From Pelagicoccus sp. SDUM812005 (GTDB lineage: Bacteria > Verrucomicrobiota > Verrucomicrobiia > Opitutales > Opitutaceae), in assembly GCF_031127875.1 (NCBI RefSeq), contig NZ_JARXIA010000001.1, positions 434,001 to 498,000 on the forward strand: a DNA stretch of 64,000 nucleotides, given 5' to 3'. A program made the translations under genes and the position numbers. The notes under the pieces were generated by a model. The model saw only the letters and a program-made list of their open reading frames with translations. It did not search any database and had not been told where the DNA came from. This document shows, in pieces, positions 45,643 to 52,464 of this stretch (positions are counted from its first letter, which is position 1; every line of letters starts with the position of its first letter).

Positions 45643-46347
45643 ATGAAGAAGAAAACCTTAGGATTTGTTCACACCTCGGCGACTTTGGTCCCCATCTTTC
45701 AAGAGCTCAGCCAGAAGCATATCCCGAATGTGGATACGTTTAACATCGCCGACGACAGCCTGATAAAGGACGTAATTAGGCGGGGAGAGATGACGGCCGG
45801 GACTGCTCGTCGGGTGGTTGAACATGTGGGCTCGGCAGCGGCGGCAGGCGCCGATTACATATTGGTCACCTGTTCTTCGATCGGAAAGGCAGTGGAAACG
45901 GCGGCAACGTTGACGGGGGTACCGGTCTTGAGAGTTGATCAACCGATGGCGGACAAGGCGGTTTCTATGGGTAAGCGTATCGGTGTGATCGCAACCCTGC
46001 CGACCACTCTCGAGCCTACTGCGGATTTGGTGCGTCGCCGCGCTGCGGTGACAGGGGCGGATATCGAGTTGGTGGAGCGATTGTGCGACGGCGCGTTTGA
46101 AGCGTTGATGGGCGGGGATGCCGCAACGCACGACGCAGAGGTTTCCTCTGCTCTGAAATCGCTCAGCAAGGAAGTGGATGTGATCCTGCTCGCTCAAGCA
46201 TCCATGGCGCGAGTGGTCGATACGCTCGACGCGGAAGATAGGAAAACGCCTATTTTGGCCAGTCCGGAAATAGCGATGGAATACCTTTCAAAGGTTCTCG
46301 GCTCAGCGGGAACTGTCGCTGGATCCTGCAGCGCGGACGCGGACTAA
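45643..46347 (+). CDS. Asp/Glu/hydantoin racemase-like protein
   Basis: A 234-residue protein of the aspartate/glutamate racemase fold. FVHTSATLVPIFQEL opens the first lobe, ILVTCSSIGKAVETA carries the first catalytic Cys (residue about 77), and VDVILLAQASMARVVD sits where many members have the second Cys; here it is Gln-Ala, so two-base racemisation is unlikely. A one-Cys relative might be an isomerase, decarboxylase or lactonase. Its position between acid-sugar kinase and transporter suggests a step in the RLP pathway. The last codons (GSCSADAD) and stop lie inside a REP-like repeat, so the original C-terminus was probably different. Confidence 0.72.
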   Translation: MKKKTLGFVHTSATLVPIFQELSQKHIPNVDTFNIADDSLIKDVIRRGEMTAGTARRVVEHVGSAAAAGADYILVTCSSIGKAVETAATLTGVPVLRVDQPMADKAVSMGKRIGVIATLPTTLEPTADLVRRRAAVTGADIELVERLCDGAFEALMGGDAATHDAEVSSALKSLSKEVDVILLAQASMARVVDTLDAEDRKTPILASPEIAMEYLSKVLGSAGTVAGSCSADAD

Positions 46348-46360
46348 AGCTCCGCCCTAC
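46325..46360 (+). repeat. REP-like repeat overlapping the racemase-like gene end
   Basis: CCTGCAGCGCGGACGC, then GGACTAAAGCTCCGCCCTAC. The TAA inside the repeat is the stop codon of the upstream gene. The preceding GATCCTGCAG is shared with the copy at 40212. Confidence 0.85.
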
Positions 46361-46377
46361 CTTAAGCCCCATACCCC

Positions 46378-47652
46378 ATGTTGCAATTTCGTAAGCTCTG
46401 TTTGGCTCTAGCCCTTATTTTTCTGATTCTTCTCGGTCTTGGTCTCTCTGGTGTCCTGGGATCTGGATACACGAGTGGGGCGGGGCTGGCTTTGGCTGTC
46501 TTTTTCGCTCTGGGTTTGGGGGCGTTGCCGAGGTTGGAGGGCTACCAGTATACGGCATGGATCGTGGCTGCGGTAGTGGCAGGCATGCTTTTCCCGGAGC
46601 GTTGCTTAGGCATCGGTGACTTTGATCTGCGAAACAAGTGGCTGATTCTCATCGTGGTTCAGCTGGTCATGTTCGGGATGGGGACCCAGATGAAGCTAGG
46701 AGATTTTCAGGGCGTGATCAAAACGCCTAAAGGCGTGCTGGTAGGGCTACTTTGTCAGTTTACGATCATGCCGACCATGGGGTGGTTGTTGACGCGTGTC
46801 TTCGACTTTCCTGCTGAAATTGCTGCTGGCATCATTCTGATCGGGTCTTGTTCTAGCGGCTTAGCTTCGAACGTGATGGCCTATATCGCTCGGGCGAATC
46901 TGGCGCTATCGGTCACTGTGACCGCGGTGGCTACCATGGTGGCTCCTCTTATGACGCCGCTCTTGATGAGCTTCTTCGCGTCGACGATGGTGGAGGTTAA
47001 GTTTTTGGGAATGATGATGTCGATTGTGAAGATCGTGCTCGCTCCGATAGGGGCGGCGCTCTTGGCGGATTACTTGAGTCGGGCCTCGCTCGCAGCGGTG
47101 CGAAAGGTCGGCATCGTGGCAGGTCTTTGCCTTGTCTGGCTCCTTTACATCGCTTTTGGCGGCTGGGAGTTTCTGGTCCAGCGCTTGTCGCCTGCGGTAT
47201 TGATGTCCGTCGGTGTTTTTGGCTTTTTTGCCGCAGCGATTGTGTTGGGTATGGTCTACTTCTTTGCCCTGAAAGCGCTTCCCGTTTTGCAGAAGGTCAT
47301 GCCTTATGCCTCGATGTTCGGTATTGTCTATTTCACTACGGTGACTACGGCGGCGGGAAGGGATCACTTGCTGCAGGTGGGGCTGCTGCTCTTGCTAGCG
47401 GCAGTGATACACAATGCTTCTGGCTACTTTCTGGGGTATTGGTTTAGTAGGGCGCTTGGTTTGGGAAGAAATTCAGCGAGAGCGATGGCCTTAGAGGTGG
47501 GGCTGCAAAACGGAGGCATGGCTTCCGGAATAGCGGGGGCGATGGGCAAGCTCGGTACGCTTGGGTTGGCGTCAGCTGTATTCAGTCCTTGGATGAATAT
47601 TTCCGGTTCGATCCTAGCGAATATTTGGAGCCGTGAGCCCGTGAAAGACTGA
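46378..47652 (+). CDS. BASS-family (bile acid:sodium symporter-like) transporter
   Basis: A 424-residue transporter with about 10 helices. GMGTQMKLGDFQGVIKTPKG opens the BASS core; GSCSSGLASNVMAYIARANL and EVGLQNGGMASGIAGAMG are the two unwound-helix crossover motifs where sodium and substrate bind. The family moves bile acids, pyruvate, pantoate, glycolate and other organic acids. In this operon an acid sugar (apionate) or a pathway end product such as glycolate is a reasonable cargo; this is inference. The N-terminal two helices before residue 60 are an addition seen in some members. It follows the repeat by 17 nt. Confidence 0.85.
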   Translation: MLQFRKLCLALALIFLILLGLGLSGVLGSGYTSGAGLALAVFFALGLGALPRLEGYQYTAWIVAAVVAGMLFPERCLGIGDFDLRNKWLILIVVQLVMFGMGTQMKLGDFQGVIKTPKGVLVGLLCQFTIMPTMGWLLTRVFDFPAEIAAGIILIGSCSSGLASNVMAYIARANLALSVTVTAVATMVAPLMTPLLMSFFASTMVEVKFLGMMMSIVKIVLAPIGAALLADYLSRASLAAVRKVGIVAGLCLVWLLYIAFGGWEFLVQRLSPAVLMSVGVFGFFAAAIVLGMVYFFALKALPVLQKVMPYASMFGIVYFTTVTTAAGRDHLLQVGLLLLLAAVIHNASGYFLGYWFSRALGLGRNSARAMALEVGLQNGGMASGIAGAMGKLGTLGLASAVFSPWMNISGSILANIWSREPVKD

Positions 47653-47667
47653 AGGGCGAAGAGAACG

Positions 47668-48774
47668 ATGAGCTTAATGAAAAAGGAGGGCAAATTAGGG
47701 CTGGGTGTTCTAGGCCTCGGCGAAGGGCGCAGTATCATATCTGCCGGGGTGCAGAGCGATATGTGGGAGGTGGTCGGACTTTGCGACCGCAACGTAGAGT
47801 TGTGTCGCGAGCGTTGCCGAGAATTTGGCTTGTCGACTTACACGACCGAATACGATCGTTTGCTGGCGAATCCGGAGGTGGATGTGGTCGGCATATATAC
47901 GCCGGACCATTTGCATGCGGACCATGTGATCCAAGCCTTGGATGCGGGAAAGCATGTCGTTTGCACGAAGCCGTTTATTCATAACCTGGATAGGGCCAAG
48001 GATGTCCTCGAAGCAGTTGAGCGAAGCTCTTGCAAGGTGATGGTTGGGCAAAGCTCGCGTTTCTTTGCACCCTTCAAGCGTCAGCGGGAGCATTATGAGG
48101 AGGGGCGCTTTGGCGACATCGTAACGATCGAGTCCTATTACAACGCGGATCACCGTTGGTTTTTGAAGAAGGACTGGGCTCGGAACGATACATTCAAGTG
48201 GTTGTACGGTTGCATTAGTCATCCTGGAGATTTGATTCGCTGGTACCTTCCGAACATCGAAGAGGTATGCGGGTATGCTCATCTAAGCAACAATGGGAAA
48301 GCGCTCGGTCTCAAGCATCCGGATACGTTTCACTATGTATTGAAATCGAAGGAGGGCGTGCCGGCTCGGGTGAGCGGAACCTATTCCAGTCCAGTGGTTC
48401 CGAATCACCGTGACAGCAATATGAGCTGCATCTTGCGCTGCGACAACGGAGCAAGCCAGGCGGACTACTATGATCTCCGCTATGCCTACAAGTTGGAAGG
48501 GCGTTCCGGAATCGAGACTTTTGAGGATCATGCCGATTACTTCTTTCGCTTTGGCGGGCATTCGCATCATGCGGGCGAATACCAAAACTATATCGAGTAC
48601 ATTGCTCACTGTATTCGATTCGAGGAGCTCCCAAAGCCGGACGCCCGCGAGGGAATCGTAACGGTAGCGGTAATGCAGGCGATGGAGGAAGCTTCGGATA
48701 CCGGAAGTCCGGTAAAGATTGCAGCCTTGCTGAAGCGATTTGGCTTGGAAAACCTTTGGGAGGACGAGGGCTAG
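47668..48774 (+). CDS. Gfo/Idh/MocA-family NAD(P)-dependent oxidoreductase
   Basis: A 368-residue dehydrogenase. The N-terminal Rossmann domain begins GLGVLGLGEGRSI (modified GxGxxG), then VVGLCDRNVELC and YTPDHLHADHVIQALDAGKHVVCTKPF, where Thr replaces the usual Glu of EKP. The catalytic His is likely in YGCISHPGDLIRWY (about 190). Family members oxidise sugars and inositols. In the known oxidative apiose pathway a dehydrogenase of this superfamily converts D-apiose to the lactone, so this gene is a candidate for that first step. It lies 15 nt after the transporter and 3 nt before the second binding protein. Confidence 0.85.
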   Translation: MSLMKKEGKLGLGVLGLGEGRSIISAGVQSDMWEVVGLCDRNVELCRERCREFGLSTYTTEYDRLLANPEVDVVGIYTPDHLHADHVIQALDAGKHVVCTKPFIHNLDRAKDVLEAVERSSCKVMVGQSSRFFAPFKRQREHYEEGRFGDIVTIESYYNADHRWFLKKDWARNDTFKWLYGCISHPGDLIRWYLPNIEEVCGYAHLSNNGKALGLKHPDTFHYVLKSKEGVPARVSGTYSSPVVPNHRDSNMSCILRCDNGASQADYYDLRYAYKLEGRSGIETFEDHADYFFRFGGHSHHAGEYQNYIEYIAHCIRFEELPKPDAREGIVTVAVMQAMEEASDTGSPVKIAALLKRFGLENLWEDEG

Positions 48775-48777
48775 GGG

Positions 48778-49815
48778 ATGACGCGGAACAATCGATTTCT
48801 AATTGCAACTTTAGCGGCTCTGGCGGCGATCCTTGGCGGGATCAAGTGGTACCAGTCGCGGCATGTGTCGGTGGGAGTGGAACCAATCGTATTGTACCTG
48901 CCACTACCCCATCCTTATTGCAACGCGGTTGGCGAAGGAGGAATAGCTTATGCGGAGGACTCCGGCAAGGGAGTTCGCGTGGTCGTGGGGCAGGAGAGCA
49001 CCCAGGCGAACGTGAATACCAACGTGGAATCCATGTATACGCTGGGGCACCAAGGCTTCGCTATCTATCCCGTCGATCCCGCGGGGTCGAAAGGCCTTTT
49101 TGCGCGGCTGCAGGCAGGTGGACGGCAGGTGGTCTGCTACGGCGCGGAGCCGATGGATGGGTCTGCCGCCTCTTTTGCGGTGGCGACGGATACAAGTGCG
49201 GCTGCCACTATGGCGGCCGAGGAGCTGATTCGCCTAATGGGAGGACGAGGACGGATCTTGAATGTCCTAGAGTCATTGACGGATGCGAACACTCCGGTTC
49301 GCAAGGCGGCTATCGAGGCGGTCGTGGCGAAGTATCCTCAGGTAGAGATAGTGCAAACGGTAGGAGACGTGACCACGGAGGCTAAGGCTAGGGAGAAAAT
49401 CGAAAGCGCCTTGGTCGCTCGGGGCGATGAGGTCGATGGGGTAATTTGTACTGGATATACGACTACGGTTGCAGCAGCGGTATTGTTGTCGGAGCGGAAC
49501 GCCAAGTCCCAAGGGAAGCGTATCCGTTTCGTGGGGTTGGATACGGACGAGCGGGTCTTGGAGGCGATTCGCCTAGGTCATGTCGATGCGACTTTGGCCC
49601 AGAATCCTTTCGGGCATGGATACATCTCCTGCGCTTTGATAGACCTGATGCAAGAAGGCTGGCAGCCAGTGAAGCCGTACCAGTTCATCGATTCCGGGGC
49701 AGCTGTTGTGACGAAGGAGAATGTGGACGATTTCCAAGGGGGAATCGAACGTTTGACGGAAGAGATCGTGGCGGACTTGAAGGGGCGTTATTTGGTGAAG
49801 GAGGGCAGGGAGTGA
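48778..49815 (+). CDS. Sugar ABC transporter substrate-binding protein (second importer)
   Basis: A 345-residue RbsB-type binding protein. The N-terminus (NNRFLIATLAALAAILGG) is a hydrophobic segment without a lipobox Cys, so the protein is membrane-anchored or cleaved differently from the first importer. The core includes VVGQESTQANVNTNVESMY, RILNVLESLTDANTPVRKAA, VDGVICTGYTTTVAAAVLL and GLDTDERVLEAIRLGHVDA. Its sequence differs widely from the first binding protein, so the ligand probably differs too. It follows the oxidoreductase by 3 nt and precedes an ATPase and a permease. The substrate may be apionate, apiose or an oligosaccharide. Confidence 0.87.
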   Translation: MTRNNRFLIATLAALAAILGGIKWYQSRHVSVGVEPIVLYLPLPHPYCNAVGEGGIAYAEDSGKGVRVVVGQESTQANVNTNVESMYTLGHQGFAIYPVDPAGSKGLFARLQAGGRQVVCYGAEPMDGSAASFAVATDTSAAATMAAEELIRLMGGRGRILNVLESLTDANTPVRKAAIEAVVAKYPQVEIVQTVGDVTTEAKAREKIESALVARGDEVDGVICTGYTTTVAAAVLLSERNAKSQGKRIRFVGLDTDERVLEAIRLGHVDATLAQNPFGHGYISCALIDLMQEGWQPVKPYQFIDSGAAVVTKENVDDFQGGIERLTEEIVADLKGRYLVKEGRE

Positions 49816-49864
49816 GTTTGCTTTGCTTTAGTTTTCGGGTGCGAAAGTGTCGTGACGGAGGAAA

Positions 49865-49900
49865 CTTGCAGCGCGGTCGCGGGCTAAAGCTCCGCGCTAC
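49865..49900 (+). repeat. REP-like repeat before the second ABC ATPase gene
   Basis: CTTGCAGCGCGGTCGC, then GGGCTAAAGCTCCGCGCTAC. The outer AGCGCGG/CCGCGCT arms are perfect. It lies in the only sizeable gap of the second importer cassette, so it could separate expression of binding protein and ATPase. Confidence 0.9.
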
Positions 49901-49918
49901 GGGAGGGATTTTCTTCTG

Positions 49919-51424
49919 ATGTTGGAGTTAAGGAACATCACCAAGACCTTTCCAGGCGTGAGGGCTTTGGACTCCGTTTCGATGCGCTTTCGGGCGGGAG
50001 AGATTCATGGGCTTATCGGGGAGAATGGCGCAGGCAAGAGCACTGCGATCAAGGTCGTGACAGGCATCCATCAACCGGATACGGGCGAGATTTGGTACGA
50101 TGGAAAACGTGTGGTTTTGGAGAACTATCGTGACAGTTTGGCGAAAGGAATCGGAATCGTGCATCAGGAGTTGCATGTGATTCCCGATGCCTCGGTAGCG
50201 GAGAATATCATGATAGATAAGCTGATCGCGAACCGGTGGGGCATTATCGATTGGGAAAGCGTGTACCGCGAGGCAAGGCGATACATGGAAATCGTTGGCC
50301 TAGAGGTTTCGCCTGAGACAATGGCCTCAGGATTGAGCGCGGCGCAGAAGCAGCAGATTCAGATTGCGAAGGCCTTGTCGGCGGATGTGCGTGTATTGTT
50401 GCTGGACGAGCCAACCAGTTCTTTGACGGAGCACGAAGCGAAACGGCTGTTTGTTGTATTGAACGAATTGCGACAGAAGGGAGTCGCCCTCATTTTCGTT
50501 TCTCACAAGTTGGAGGAAGTTTTTGAGATCTGCGATCGGGTGACGGTCTTGAGGGACGGGCTGTTTGTTGGGGAGAGGGAGGTCGAGGGGCTGACGCAAG
50601 CTGAGCTGATCAGCATGATGATCGGTCGGACTTGCAACGACGAGCATCTGGGAGTGTTGAATCCTGACTTTTCGGAAGTTGCCCTCGAGGCGCGGAAGAT
50701 CGTGCGAGCGGGCAAGGCGAAGGGGGCTTCGTTCAAGTTGCATCGGGGCGAGGTTTTGGGATTTTATGGCTTGGTTGGATCGGGAAGGACTGAGTTAGCT
50801 CGCATTCTGATTGGGGAAGATCGCATGGATTCCGGTGAGGTCTTAGTTCGCGGAGAGAGGGTGTCGATCGAGAGCGTGGAGGAATGCCTTTACCGGCACC
50901 GGATTGGCTACGTGACGGAGAACCGAAAGGAGGAGGGGCTTTTTCTAGAAAATCCGATTCTTTCCAACGTAGCCTTGCCTGTATGGCCACGTATCCGAAA
51001 TGCGGTGACACGCAGGATAGACGAAGTTCTTGAGCGATCCACGGCAAACCGCTATGCGGAGGCGATGAGCGTGAAAACGCCGAGTCTGGATCAGGTGGTT
51101 GGGGCTTTGAGCGGTGGAAATCAGCAGAAGGTGAGTATTGGCAAGTGGCTAGCTGCGGACTGCGATATCTTGATTATCGACGAGCCAACGGTGGGGGTCG
51201 ATGTAGGCGCGAAGGAACAGATTCACACCTTGATATGGAAGCTGGCCGCGGAGCAGGGGAAATCGATTATCGTGATTTCTTCTGATCTGCCGGAGATCGT
51301 ACGTATGGCCAATCGAATTCTTGTTTTTCGAGAACAGGAGATCGTGGGAGAGGTGAAGGACATCGATACGGAAGCGAAGTCTTACGAGCAGGTCAGTGAA
51401 GCGATAGGTAAGTATTTGGTATAG
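49919..51424 (+). CDS. Sugar ABC transporter ATPase (RbsA type, second importer)
   Basis: A 501-residue double ATPase. First domain: Walker A GENGAGKSTAIK (about residues 38-49), signature LSAAQKQQIQIAKAL, Walker B LLLDEPTSSL and the switch SHKLEEVFEICDRV. Second domain: degenerate GLVGSGRTELARIL, signature LSGGNQQKVSIGKWL and IIDEPTVGVDVG. The separation of its two domains and the degenerate second P-loop match RbsA and MglA. It powers the permease that starts 35 nt downstream. Upstream lies a REP-like repeat ending 18 nt before the ATG. Confidence 0.94.
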   Translation: MLELRNITKTFPGVRALDSVSMRFRAGEIHGLIGENGAGKSTAIKVVTGIHQPDTGEIWYDGKRVVLENYRDSLAKGIGIVHQELHVIPDASVAENIMIDKLIANRWGIIDWESVYREARRYMEIVGLEVSPETMASGLSAAQKQQIQIAKALSADVRVLLLDEPTSSLTEHEAKRLFVVLNELRQKGVALIFVSHKLEEVFEICDRVTVLRDGLFVGEREVEGLTQAELISMMIGRTCNDEHLGVLNPDFSEVALEARKIVRAGKAKGASFKLHRGEVLGFYGLVGSGRTELARILIGEDRMDSGEVLVRGERVSIESVEECLYRHRIGYVTENRKEEGLFLENPILSNVALPVWPRIRNAVTRRIDEVLERSTANRYAEAMSVKTPSLDQVVGALSGGNQQKVSIGKWLAADCDILIIDEPTVGVDVGAKEQIHTLIWKLAAEQGKSIIVISSDLPEIVRMANRILVFREQEIVGEVKDIDTEAKSYEQVSEAIGKYLV

Positions 51425-51459
51425 GCGCGAGTGTGTAAGCGGACTTGGAGAATTTAATC

Positions 51460-52446
51460 ATGAGTAGTGAAATAGTTAGGACAGGATTTGGTCAGCGGGA
51501 TTGGGTGAGTAGCCGTACTTTGGGTTTAATCCTATTCGCTGGGATCTTAATGATAGCGATGGCTCTGGCGTCGCCGAGCTTCTTGACGGCGGATACGTTT
51601 TTTAGCCAAAGCCGCTATGTGGCGTTCTATGTATTGGTAGCGATGTCGCAGGCTGTGTGTCTAGCGGTGGGCGATTTGAACCTGACGGTGGGGGCGATCG
51701 GGAGTATCATTACGGTTGCCCTGGGATTAGCGATTTCGCCCGAGTTTGCTGGGCTTTCCCCTTGGGTGGCGGTTCCGATCGTGTTTGCCCTCGGTCCGTT
51801 AACCGGTTGGTTGAACGGGCTTATCATCACAAGGTTCAAGATCGATGCGTTTATCGTGACGCTTTCCATGATGTTTGTCTACATGGGACTGCGCTCGGGC
51901 ATCTCGGGTGGGAATTCCTATCGTATCCCGGAGGGATTCTGGTGGCTCGGACAGGGAAATATCGGCGGTTGGCTGCCCTACATGGCTTTGATTGTGATCG
52001 CAGTCCTGTGGTGGATTTCGTATTTGTATCGCAATACGGTACTAGGGCGTCGCTTGCTCGCAACCGGGAGCAACAGCGAAGCGGCGCGGCTTTCGGGGAT
52101 CAATACGAAGCGGATGATCGTCGTGGCGCATGTGCTTTCGGGCGGATTTTCGGCGCTAGCGGCGATCATGTGGGCATCCTGGTCGGGGAACGCGGCTCCG
52201 CAGACGGGCGACGACTGGCTGATCATTTCTTTTGCGGTGGCGATCATCGGAGGAACGGGCTTGAGCGGGAGCTTGATCTCGCCTTTGGGGATCTTGGTGG
52301 GCGCTGTCATATTCAAGCTGATACAGCACGCCCTGGTCATTCTGAAAATAAACGATAACTATTCGAATACGCTACTGGGAGGTCTGATCCTGCTGGCCAT
52401 CGTGGTTGATCGGGCCCGGGAACATTTCGGAAAGGATGGGAAGTAG
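51460..52446 (+). CDS. Sugar ABC transporter permease (RbsC type, second importer)
   Basis: A 328-residue polytopic permease. The ATG at 51460 has GGAG 9 nt upstream; a TTG at 51445 is in frame but worse placed. Helices include LGLILFAGILMIAMALASPS, then SQAVCLAVGDLNLTVGAIGS, GLIITRFKIDAFIVTLSMMF and VAIIGGTGLSGSLISPLGIL, the coupling loop. VGDLNLTVG replaces the usual SGGIDLSVG of RbsC relatives. It completes the second importer. A 19-nt gap leads to the large glycosidase-like gene. Confidence 0.93.
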   Translation: MSSEIVRTGFGQRDWVSSRTLGLILFAGILMIAMALASPSFLTADTFFSQSRYVAFYVLVAMSQAVCLAVGDLNLTVGAIGSIITVALGLAISPEFAGLSPWVAVPIVFALGPLTGWLNGLIITRFKIDAFIVTLSMMFVYMGLRSGISGGNSYRIPEGFWWLGQGNIGGWLPYMALIVIAVLWWISYLYRNTVLGRRLLATGSNSEAARLSGINTKRMIVVAHVLSGGFSALAAIMWASWSGNAAPQTGDDWLIISFAVAIIGGTGLSGSLISPLGILVGAVIFKLIQHALVILKINDNYSNTLLGGLILLAIVVDRAREHFGKDGK

Positions 52447-52464
52447 TCTTTTTATTAACACAAA

